From Boswellia sacra (lineage: Eukaryota > Streptophyta > Magnoliopsida > Sapindales > Burseraceae): a DNA stretch of 64,000 nt. The stretch is taken from positions 1 to 64,000 of the forward strand of contig SNVD02001360.1 of the NCBI GenBank assembly GCA_013180625.2, read 5' to 3'. This document shows, in pieces, positions 54,641 through 64,000 of the stretch; positions within the stretch are counted from its first letter, which is position 1, and the number at the start of each line of letters is the position of its first letter. Position numbers and translations under genes: made by a program. The notes below the pieces were generated by a model. It was not told the origin of the DNA, did no database searches, and saw nothing but the letters and a program-made list of their open reading frames with translations.

Positions 54641-56400
54641 TTAGAATTCGAGTAGACCTTTGACATTCAAAGTGCCTTTGCCAATGATCTTACTCTTTGC
54701 TCCATTACCATAAGTGACATTTCCTTCCCTACATGTTTCAAAATCTTTCAAAAACTGTTTATTTCCAGTCATGTGCCTGGAACAACCACTATTAAAATAC
54801 AACAAATCGTTATAGGAATGCTTAAGTGCAGTAAAAGAAACATTGCACACTGTCTTCTCTTTCTTAACCCACTGCAGTTGTGTCTTTGGTAACAACTTGA
54901 ACTGTTTTGATCTTTTATGAAAAAAATTCAACAATTTAAAACACCTAGGTCTAATATGCCCTTTGACACTACAAAAATAATATGTTGAAATGAATTTCCT
55001 TACCTTTTCAGTACTGGACTTGAAAGAGCTTAGAGGGGAAACAAATGCTTCACTATTTTTCGAACTAGGACTTAACCTATTTGAGTTAGGTTCAGAATTT
55101 TTACCTGATGTTGAAGCTTTTACAAACATTGTTCCTGATAAGGATGCAACATTGCCTCTTGTATACCTCAAGCCATGTTTGTTGGAATTGTCTCTTCCAA
55201 GACTCAAGACCTGATCAAGTTTAGCTGACCCAATTTTGAGTTGATCACACATCTTTTGCTCTCAATCAGTTCTGCTGTAATTTTCTCCATATGTGTTGTT
55301 TTGTCTGTCAAAGCAAGCTTCAATTCTGTGATACAAGTTTTAGCATAAGATTTTTCACATTTCAGCACTTCAATCTTCTTCTTTAAAGTTTTGATTTCTT
55401 CTTTCTGACTCAGCCATTCACCATAGAGTACATTGTAAGTTTCTTACAACTCGTCACAGTTTTCTGGATCATCTTCTGTATCTGAATGTTTATCATCAGT
55501 TTTGCACTTTTCTGTTGTGTTGGACATAACAGCTTTTCCTTTATCAACTGTAGATGTCGTATATGCAACCAAATTACTCATGCATTCTTGATCTTTCGAA
55601 TCAGATTCTGAATCATCACTCCAGGTAGCTGTCAAGCCTTTGTTCTTCTTTTTAAGATTAGTACATTTAGATTGAATATGTCCATAACCAAAATCTGAAT
55701 ATGTCCTTTCTTATCAGGTTGCTTTGATTTCTTCTTGTCATTTTCCTTACTGAATTTTCTGAACTTCTCTTCATTTGAGTTTGATGGCTTTCCTTGATTC
55801 TTTTTCCTGAAATTCTTTTTAATGAACTTGACATAATTTTTTGTTAGAAAAGCAATCTGTTTAAAATCAGTTTCATCAAGCTCATCTCATCAGTGTTTTT
55901 AACTTCCCCAATGGCTGAAATTTAGGCTGAAATTGATTTGGATAAGATTTAATTATTTTGCTAATAATTTCTGCATCAGTAAAAGTCTTGCCAAGCATAT
56001 ATGCAGAATTGTTGATGTGACATAACTTAGAATAAAAATCAAAAATTGACTCATCCTCATGCATCATCAAGTTCTCAAATTGTAAATGTAATCTCATCAA
56101 TTTAGATCTTTTAACAAAAGTCGTACATTCATGTTTTATCTCAAGAATGTCCCAAGCTTCTTTATCTTTAGCCACTTTGCACTTTGAATTCTGTCCAAAG
56201 TTATTTAAGTCCACAGCAGCAAAAATAGCATTAAGAGCCTTTGAGTTCCAACTTGAACTTCGGTATTCTTCATCAGTCCATTCTTCCTCAGGTTTGGGTT
56301 TAGAATCATCAAAAGCATTCAATCTTGTTGGTGGTGTCCATCCTTTAAGCACACTAGTCCATGCCTTGTCATCAAGAGATTTGATATACATCATCATTCT
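54641..56400 (-). pseudogene. Sirevirus gag and protease remnant
   Basis: Gag (55882-56397) has L-D-D-K-A-W, W-D-I-L-E-I-K-H-E and F-Y-S-K-L, typical of Sirevirus capsid. The nucleocapsid knuckle near 54945-55000 reads Y-Y-F-C-S-V-K-G-H-I-R-P-R-C: the first Cys is lost. The protease near 54760-54795 reads F-N-S-G-C-S-R-H-M-T-G, where the active-site Asp of D-S-G-C-S is Asn, so the enzyme would be inactive. Stops separate the segments between 55250 and 55880. Confidence 0.82.
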
Positions 56401-56526
56401 TACTTTTCAGTATGAATAATTACTATCATCAAGTGTAGGTGATTGTGTTTCAGATTCTCCATTATGAATAAACTCCATTCCTCCAAATCAATGTGATCTT
56501 TCTTCACTTGTATGTTAGTGAACCTA

Positions 56527-56537
56527 CTCTGATACCA
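56527..56537 (-). other. Sirevirus primer binding site
   Basis: The minus strand reads TGGTATCAGAG, a perfect match to the initiator-tRNA-Met complement, two bases from the 5' LTR edge at 56540. Confidence 0.9.
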
Positions 56538-56539
56538 AT

Positions 56540-57404
56540 TGTTAGATCTGAAAGTATGAAGTTATGTGCAATATAATAGTTAACTATAAAGTAAAATAGC
56601 ACAAGAAGATTTTACGTGGTTCGGTTATAAAACCTACATCCACAGATAGCTTTAGAGCTGCAATTCACTAAGTTCTTATTTGTACAATCCTTAAGATCGT
56701 TTACAGTGCTGACTTACTCTCACACATTGACCTAATCTTTGTAAAACAAAATTTCGTCAAGATCTTAAACTCTAGTGACACTGCCTACTCTCTGTCGTTG
56801 ATAACTTAACAACACACTATTAAGTAAAACAAAACCACGATGTCTGACATTGAATTACATAAACACTCAACTTGCAAGTTCTCACAAGTGCATACTAACT
56901 CAGACAAACCTAATTGAAATTCATGCACGATCACAACCTCTCATCCATGAATAAGACACTCATAAAATAAAATCAAAGAAGCATTCCAATTTGCGTTAAA
57001 GTTCTCTTCTTAATTCTTGAAAAATGTCGTAACATACACACACCACCTATATATTAGTTATGTAAAAATAACTTTATATATAGTGTGATGCCCGATTGTA
57101 ATCTCTTCAAAATCCTGTAGAATCTTAATCAAACTCAAATTATGATAAAGAACAATACTTTAGGAAGTGATATAAGTAACTCCTAAATGAAATCGGACAC
57201 AAATAAATATACTCCTAATTTAATAGGATACATCAAATAATATTCTAATCTAAAGAGATATTTATTATGAATCATATATTTCTTAAATCATACTTCTAGA
57301 AACAGTAAAATAAGAAACATTATAACACACTATTTTTATCACAAGTTGGTCTAAAATTATCATGTGTATGGCACATGCAAGAGTGTCACATGTTAACACC
57401 AACA
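56540..57404 (-). repeat. Sirevirus 5' LTR
   Basis: 865 bp, TGTTAGATC...CACCAACA on the plus strand, pairing with the LTR at 47596-48423. Confidence 0.85.
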
Positions 57405-57590
57405 AGGTTCATTAAATGCTTAAAGTGGTGAGTTTAGGCAGTAGAATTTTTTTCTATAAATAGTCCATTGCCTCATGTTTTGTCATGCAAGGAGAAGAAG
57501 AAGAAATATTAGTTAAAGATACTCTAATAAATCTTTGTCCCCATCTTGTCTCCCACCTTTTCTATATCTCATCCCATCTCCTCTCTATTT

Positions 57591-57645
<55 letters not shown>

Positions 57646-57800
57646 AATTTCTATCTTCTACCTTTATACCTCACAACCCCACATCTTCCAATTCTCCAGC
57701 AACAATTTTCAAGAAAAACTAAACTATCACTTCTCATTTATATTACCTACTATATTTATACATAATAATACAATGATTGAAAATGCAACCTATATATCTT
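57405..57800 (+). repeat. copia 3' LTR, right part, with CT microsatellite
   Basis: Continues the LTR broken at 47595: a TATAAATA box near 57457, then transcribed-looking leader with a pure CT run of about 49 bp at 57594-57642. Frames crossing the CT run are artefacts of the repeat. The right boundary is uncertain. Confidence 0.55.
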
Positions 57801-58269
57801 ATTCTTATATCTTTGGTAACCAAATTAGGCCTAAACCAAGAACTAAAAAAAGCCCCTGAAAGCGTCACAAAGTAGCCCAAAGAAAAGTTTGGATTGCACA
57901 TCTTAAAAGAGTAGTTCTATGTAGCCCCATTTTTCATCTAATTAAGCCCTACCGCTTATTTTACAAGGGTATAATTATAATTTAGACTATCTTCCATCGA
58001 ATTCAAATTTAATTCTAAATACAATTATGGTAAGCTTTAATTAATTATCATTTAATTTTTAATTAGCTCCCATTTTTAATCTCATTGGCTCCAACTCTTA
58101 TTTTTTGCAAAATTTAATTAAGTTATTATTTAATTTATAATTAAATTAATATTTAATCTTAATGGTGTTTGATTTTTTTTCAATCTTTTTATAACGGTTA
58201 CATTTCTCAAATTTAAAAAATAGTATCAATGGCACATTAAAAAAAATATTAATGATTTTAACCGTAAAT
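57801..58269. other. Unassigned AT-rich segment
   Basis: Contains GAAAGCGTCACAAAGTAGCC and other short motifs, but no frame, TIR pair or repeat that I can support. Confidence 0.3.
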
Positions 58270-59490
58270 AATTGTTTCTCTTTATATTATTGAATTCTCC
58301 AAGTTCATTGTTGTGTGAAATCCGTAAGTACATAGAATTGCATGCAAATAAGTAATACACTGATGGGTAAGTTATGTTACCACAAAGATTGATTACTAAT
58401 TACTAAACTTATTCTAATTCAAGTTTTATTTGAATAATGTACTTTAAATGACAATTTATGATATAAGCGAAAATCAAAAATAAAACAATTTAAACAAACA
58501 AAACTAAACAATATCAATAATGTAATTAATGAAACCTTTATATGTAAAAGCTTTAGGGTGTCAGACTTCACCTAAATTTATCTACTCTAGTTATTAAACT
58601 CAATAATATTAATGTTTATTCCTATTGTTGTCAATCAATTTCACTAATTTAATTATTATTCTTTCTTAAGCAATAATTAACAATGTGTATCAATAGGTTA
58701 GAATCATATCTCTATTTCTCGTAACTCTCTATTAACACCTATTAAGTACAAGAAATTAACAAGATTGCATAAATCACATTTATATCTCTAAATCACATAA
58801 TTTATAGCAAAATAATTATGGACTAACATGGACATCACTTATCAGTATCAATCTACATATCAAATCATGTAATAACTGGCCAGAAAATCACAAGAATTAA
58901 GTATATAATTAAATCGTTCAACAATATTGGAATAAACAATTGATATATGGAATTTAAATAACGAAAATATTAAAATTCAGCTACATCTTAGCCCTATAAT
59001 AGAAAATTAGTTCATACTTAAATTAAATATAACACAATTCAACAACGAAGTCATGGATCAAAGGAACAACAAAAAACTAAAAAAAAAAAAAACTTTAAAA
59101 ACAAAGATTGAATCTTGTAAATAAAACCACAAAATTGTCTCCAATGTTGTTTTGTAGCTCTCCCTTGCATCCTTTCGGCTCCAAGAAAGCAAAATCGAAC
59201 CCTTGGCTCTAGGGAAAAGTTTGTATTTGCAGCCATTTGTTGAAGAAATTCAAAATAGGCAAGATATCCTCATCCAAATCTGTTTCACGTTGGCCCATAG
59301 ACAATGAGCTGTGGCTCAACCCCTTCTGCTTTCTGAAATTTCGGTCTCACGTTGCGACTCTAGCAACATTGCGCCACAGCTCCATTGCCACACTGTGCAC
59401 TTCTTTTATACTTTTGCACGAAAATTGCATGATTTTGGCACGAAGTAATCGCAACTTCTTCTCCATTTCTCCAAATTATTTTTAATAACT
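58270..59490 (-). repeat. Dispersed repeat family X, copy 2 (inverted)
   Basis: On the minus strand this is the counterpart of 29870-31110: a GC-richer block (59240-59480) followed by the same AT-rich tail. Shared landmarks include AGTTTAGTAATTAGTAATC and AATAAACATTAATATTATT. No domain is identified; frames at 59051-59236 and 59237-59485 lie within the repeat and are not considered genes. Confidence 0.6.
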
Positions 59491-59671
59491 ATAAAATAAA
59501 AACAAAGCAAACATAAAATGCTAACAACAAACTAAACAAAAATTAAATTTGAAGCTAGTTAAATAGTAAAAATTCACTTATCATTCATATAAAAAAGACA
59601 ATTAAATATTTCTTAGTTTTAAGTTCAAAAGAAAAAGAGAAAACAAACATAGACAATTTGGTGTTTGGATC
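59491..59671. other. AT-rich spacer
   Basis: No gene; ends with TTTGGATC (59664-59671), the left target duplication of the next element. Confidence 0.5.
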
Positions 59672-60452
59672 TAGGCTTGGCAAATTCTATACAATTCGTT
59701 AACACGACACGAACCCATTCGATAAAACGTGTTTTGGATATAATATTATCGGATTGGGTCATTAATGGGTTAACACGGTAAAATCCGTTTGATATCGGAC
59801 CGTGTTTGGGTTTATCCTATAAAAAACCGTTTCATCCGTTTAACCCGTTAATATTAAGGATCATATAGTAAATTTATTTATGATATATAATAAAATATAA
59901 CAAATACTAATTTATAACTATATTTAACCTAATTAAAATTATTTTAATATAATTTCGTCATCTTTTTCTTACGTGTGCATGGGTATGACATTTTGATGAG
60001 AAATATAAAGAAGAAACTTATAAAATGTTCTATTTCATTTTCAGAAATCATTCAATAATTAGACATTATCAATTATTTATCTTAAATACACTTTAGATGG
60101 ATATTTAAATGATGTTGGATACAAAATTTTGTTTATATTTTCATGTTATATTAAATTTGGATATTTCAATAGATTTCAAAATATTTGTTAGATTTTAAAT
60201 TTATAAACTATTGGTTGTATTTTTTATTTAGAATTTATATAAATCATGTTAAACATATTGTTGTCTAACTTGAAAATAAAAAAACAGGTTAAATGGGTTG
60301 GATTCGGTTAACACGTTAAGTTAACAGTCGGGGTTGGGTTTATAGATTTTGACCCAATAAGTTAATGGGTTGAATTTGGATTAACATAATTTAATACGAA
60401 ACGAATACGAAACGATACGAAACCGCTCTAACACGACCCATTATCAGGTCTA
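59672..60452. mobile_element. hAT-type MITE with perfect 8-bp target duplication
   Basis: 781 bp, ends TAGGCTTGGCAA and, reverse complemented, TAGACCTGATAA, flanked by identical TTTGGATC at 59664-59671 and 60453-60460. Subterminal regions are dense in inverted AACACG/CGTGTT and GGGTTAA/TTAACCC motifs, the sort of binding-site clusters hAT transposases use. The AT-rich interior has no coding frame. Confidence 0.85.
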
Positions 60453-62483
60453 TTTGGATCTAAGTTATGTGCTTTGTTGAAATTAAAAATGAAAAAAAAG
60501 ATAAATAAATTTCATTTAGTGAGAAAAAAATTGGAAAGACATAGTTAATTAAGTTTATGTGAGAGAAACATAAAGTAATTTTTTGTTAGGCATAAAATAG
60601 GGAAAAAAAAAAGATAAGAGATTCATAAGGAGAGAAGAAGAGTGTTTGTTAAGTCCATTCACTTTATATTAATCATCTTATTTATTATATTTTATTATAA
60701 TTTTACCCTTATTTAATTTTGATGTGAGAGCTAATAAGATAAAAAATTTCTTAATAGTACTACTCATCTTAAAAAAGCTAACCCAAATTCCAGAAGATTC
60801 ATGAAAGAATCTAACTTTGCATGATTAGATGCAATCGAATATTACTTGTCAACCGGGTCCTAGTAGTAGAATCATTTCCCACTGCCAATGGAAGCAGTGG
60901 TCAAGTTATAGTGATTAGACATTAGTCAAAAGGACAAGAGGAAAATCGAAGCAAAAAAATAAACACTAATTGTAAAATGTAACATTACCTCAAGAATATT
61001 CATTCTATATTTCTTACGTTTAAACAAAGACATTAAGACACCTCTCCAAAACCTCTCTTCATATGTATTATGAGACAAATATAACCTAAAAAATATTCAC
61101 CTACACAATGTTAACATCAGAATGCAAATATGAGTGACACCTCTTAAAAATATTTACTGATTTAGACTCGATTAGATTGATCAATTTAATTGAACCGAAT
61201 TGGAAATTGGAAAATATATATTTAATTGCATAAAATAGAAGTAGAAAGGAAAGTGATTTTCAAAATTTTTTTCTTAGCTTATTTCAAGAGGTGGATGCTT
61301 TGGTTCCTGATAGATTTATTTAAACTTCAAGACAATGTTTAATTAAAGAAGACAAAATTAAGAAATTCATTCGAATTTCTTTTCGTTATTAATTTTCTTA
61401 GACACTAAGTAGTGTAGTTAGAAGTAGAAGTCAAGGGCCCCAAGATCCGAGACAGGGACTAAATTAATTAGGAACTCGATGATCCATCTCTAGTTAGGAA
61501 TGATAATCTGTTCGGAAGGATGGTAGGCTAAGAACAAACAACAAAGGAAGGAGCATTATGGTCCAGAAATAAATAATTAAATCGCATGGTTATTGTTTTT
61601 ATTGCATACTCATTACTCTACTCTATGTCCTCCGTCCCACACTTTTCAATGAGGTATTATTGCTTAGAGAAATTACTTGAAATGTGCTCAGCTTTTAATT
61701 AGGGAATGTGGCTTATATTCACAAAGTCACGTCCACCCTTCAATTTCTTCTTTACGTTTCATATTGACCAAAAACTCATTGTCTTTTTCTGAGTTTAACG
61801 ATGAATATATATAATTTTGCAGATTTTAATCTTCAATTATACATGAATCTTTATGCAATCAACTTCTATTAATAGTGCTAGGGGCAGGTCAAACTTTATC
61901 CAACACATGCTACGCCTTCTAATGTTTTCCGTGATTAAATCTGCCTCAGATCAACTACACTGTGTAAAGTGTTGTAGTGGCCCGATAAGTTGATGTCAGC
62001 ACATTAGTTGGGTTGCCATCTCTTCACCGGTCGTTGCAAAATCCACGATCATAGCAAAGATGAGCTTGCCTTCGATATAAGAAAAAAAAAATCATATATA
62101 ATTTACCAATCGGATTAATAACAGATCCCATATTATTAAAATAGTAGTTTCCAAACTTACTTCAATATACATAACAGAATTTTGTTTTTATTTTAATAAA
62201 AAAAGGTTCCTATGTAGTTGTTGAAACTTGATTAGTTGAGGAAATTTTTAGTTGTTTTGGAAACTATAACATTTGGTAAATAATGTGAGCTATTACTTTA
62301 ACTGAAATGAATTTTGTTAGAAATTAGTGAATATAAAATATGTACAGGCTTCACCAAACAATATTTTCATCTTTCCAATCATTTCCCTCCTTCAAATAAA
62401 TCGGCTACAATCTCAACGTTTTATCTAATGAAAGATTGGACTGTGGCATTTAAGTATCATGAAAAAAAAAAAAAAAAAAAACT
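60453..62483. other. Intergenic region, no gene seen
   Basis: AT-rich with no supported frame. A poly(A) run of about 20 lies at 62462-62480, directly before the CACTA end. The frame at 62314-62499 runs into that poly(A) and is rejected. Confidence 0.5.
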
Positions 62484-62760
62484 CACTACAAGAAAATGAT
62501 CCTTTTACCGCGGGTCGAAACTGCGGTAAAAACCCTTCTACGGCAGGCATATAGCGGTTTAAGCCCGCCGTATAAAATGACGTCGTAAAAACTCATTTTA
62601 CTTTTTACCGCGGTTTTGGCCCGCAGTAAAAAAGATTTTACCGCGGGCCATTGGCCCGCTGTAAATATTCGTGGTTGGGTAAAAACTATTTACTTCGGGC
62701 ATTTAGCCCGCTGTAAAAGGTCCTGATCTGATTTACCGCAGGCTAAAGTCTAAACAACAT
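62484..62760 (+). mobile_element. CACTA (En/Spm-type) transposon, left end
   Basis: Starts with the diagnostic terminal repeat CACTACAAGAAAA, preceded by a possible 3-bp target ACT. The next 260 bp carry at least six copies of a TTTTACCGCGGGC-type motif, alternating in direct and inverted orientation (for example GCCCGCAGTAAAA), as in the subterminal transposase-binding arrays of plant CACTA elements. The opposite end (TTTTCTTGTAGTG) was not found, so the element either continues past 64000 or is truncated. Confidence 0.8.
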
Positions 62761-64000
62761 TAATAGGCTAATAAATCCACAAAAGTCAAGTACTCAAAAG
62801 CCTAAAAGAGGAAAACAATATACACAGAAACCTGCCGAATAGGAAATATCATATCCATATATATACACACATCATTTGAGAGAGAAGTAGATGAGTGGAT
62901 TAGTTAGGATACAACAAAATCTAATACTTATATTAGCTCCAGAATATTTAATGTACAATAGCTGTTACAAGAGAAAATTTCTGTAGTATCGTCTGTTAAA
63001 TAAGAAAATAAGTACAGGAGCTAATGGTCGGTTTAGCATTTGGAATTTGTAGCAGATCCAATTATCAACTGACAACCCATTGGCAAAAGCTTCAACAGTT
63101 TCCAGCTCCTCCCTGGTAGGCATAAGGCAAAATAAAAAGATGTATTTTAATGCACGTCAGGGTAATCAACTCAAGAATGGAAATAACAAGTTTGAATACA
63201 CATATATTGACTATCCAACAAATTTTAAAAATATTAATAATGACAATTTGAATGAGAGCTTTAATTAAATGCTGTACTCTTCTACTTTCATTTTTTTTTA
63301 AAGGTGCAATTAAAATCTGAGCATGGTGCAATCCATGCCAAACTATACAGTTGACAAAAATAATTATATAACTAAACACATCTCAACTCAAAAAATTCTT
63401 TGGCAAAGGCTGATAAATATTTTATCTTCTAAGACCAGACTATTCAAATCAGGTACATGTTTTCCACCCATAAAGTAATCTATATTAGATTTCAAAGAAG
63501 TGGAACATTAAGTTCAGTAAAAGAACTCAAAAATAAATAGACAAGTAAATTAATTAACGAAAAGTCACCAACTTATAAAATTAGATCCAAATCAGTAGCC
63601 TTAAATACACCTCATTTCAAACTTCTCAGAAGATGATACATGGCAAGACAAGCAAGAAACTTCAGTTGAAAACTTGAAATAGTACCTCAAGTTTGACTTA
63701 GAAGATTGATCTCAAGAAACAGTCAATGTCTCATTTGGCCAGTAGCATGCATTGCGATGAATCCTATATCATATTCATATTCTAGATAACTTGAAAGATT
63801 GATTTCAAGTTTGAAAACAATCAAAGCTAATAATTTTCTTAAACAAGCAGTTTGCATTTTGTGAAGTTTGCATTTTAAGTGTTTGCCCAAGCAACAACAA
63901 TTAAGGACTCAGGATCATTCAATTAATGAACCAAATTTGTCTTCGATCCTTTCTTTAATTTTACTTGCTAAATTTTACTTAAAATTTAATTTAAGTAAAA
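62761..64000. other. Unassigned DNA, possibly CACTA interior
   Basis: No convincing coding frame on either strand and no transposase motif. The frames at 63080-63268 and 63092-63379 overlap antiparallel and resemble nothing I know. If the CACTA element extends to the right, this would be its interior. Confidence 0.35.

Larger units (their letters stand above)
47596..57404 (-). mobile_element. Full-length Sirevirus-type copia element
   Basis: 9.8 kb, minus strand, both LTRs present (56540-57404 5', 47596-48423 3'), imperfect 5-bp duplication AGCTT (47591-47595) / AGGTT (57405-57409), tRNA-Met primer site 56527-56537, and purine tract 48424-48436. Order on the minus strand: LTR, gag, protease, integrase, RT, RNase H, then an extra ORF between pol and the 3' LTR. 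That third, envelope-like ORF and the long LTRs mark the Sirevirus (SIRE/Maximus) lineage of Pseudoviridae. Every frame is broken, and the LTRs differ by substitutions and indels, so the insertion is old and inactive. It lies within the 3' LTR of another copia element. Confidence 0.88.
42265..57800 (+). mobile_element. Decayed copia element, split by a Sirevirus
   Basis: A plus-strand copia element without its 5' LTR. Gag is at 42265-43560 (interrupted by a MITE), protease/pre-integrase at about 43740-44390, integrase 44390-45100, RT 45560-46320, RNase H to about 47270, a purine-rich tract near 47328, and a 3' LTR starting near 47364. The LTR is cut at 47595 by the Sirevirus (47596-57404) and resumes at 57405 with a TATAAATA box near 57457. 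The right end, about 57700-57800, is uncertain. Many stops indicate an old copy. Confidence 0.75.

Noticed and set aside
57485..57859. 124-codon frame and an overlapping 76-codon frame across the CT run
   Set aside because: Most of both proteins is Ser/Leu repeats encoded by the CT microsatellite in two frames; it lies inside an LTR.
63080..63379. Overlapping antiparallel frames near the right end
   Set aside because: Short, mutually antisense, no motif; chance frames in AT-rich DNA.
1..64000. tRNA or rRNA genes and CRISPR-like arrays
   Set aside because: I saw no cloverleaf with A and B boxes, no rRNA signature and no regularly spaced repeats; the tRNA-like strings are retroelement primer binding sites.

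Overview
The window looks like nuclear DNA of a eudicot. It is AT-rich, crowded with nested plant retroelements and MITEs, and its host genes have plant-only homologues with plant-type introns. I cannot name the species from sequence alone. All functional calls come from reading translated motifs; no database search was run.

The core (about 8.5-38 kb) is a tandem array of UGT83A1-like family-1 UDP-glycosyltransferase genes, all on the + strand, each with two exons split at the same codon. Two copies read as intact: D (26047-27713, 449 aa) and E (33510-34953, 453 aa). Three are pseudogenes: A (9207-10857; 5-bp deletion and two stops), B (14576-19612; premature stop, LTR element in exon 1, deletion in exon 2) and F (36155-37905; frameshifts and deletions). 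Orphan pieces of the repeat unit (an upstream region at 13265-13645 and a 3' flank at 32166-32380) suggest that further copies were lost. Right of the array is an intact carboxylesterase (39539-40498). Its 3' flank is duplicated at the left edge (2059-3130), so another carboxylesterase copy is expected just upstream of the window.

Layout. 1-2058: truncated minus-strand copia element ending in an LTR. 2059-3300: duplicated carboxylesterase flank. 3.3-7.7 kb: decayed gypsy element. 7.7-20.1 kb: UGT A and B with a Tourist-like MITE, a Pack-MULE carrying a CCT7-like fragment, and an LTR element carrying the promoter-side end and first exon of a host gene. 20.1-25.3 kb: L1-type LINE with target-site duplications. 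25.4-38 kb: UGT D, repeats, a PPR fragment, UGT E and F. 39.5-40.5 kb: carboxylesterase. 41.8-42.25 kb: remnant of a PGG-domain (ACD6-like) gene. 42.3-57.8 kb: decayed plus-strand copia element whose 3' LTR was split by a full-length minus-strand Sirevirus (47596-57404) with an envelope-like third ORF. 57.8-64 kb: no host gene seen; it holds a dispersed repeat, a hAT-type MITE with perfect 8-bp target duplication, and one end of a CACTA transposon.

The intact UGTs probably glucosylate small molecules and the carboxylesterase is probably a small-molecule hydrolase or dehydratase. They are neighbours, but nothing in the sequence shows that they share a pathway. I found no new multi-gene system. 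The strongest unusual signals are two independent host-gene captures by transposons inside the array, and the record of duplication, loss and insertion that can be read by comparing the paralogous units.
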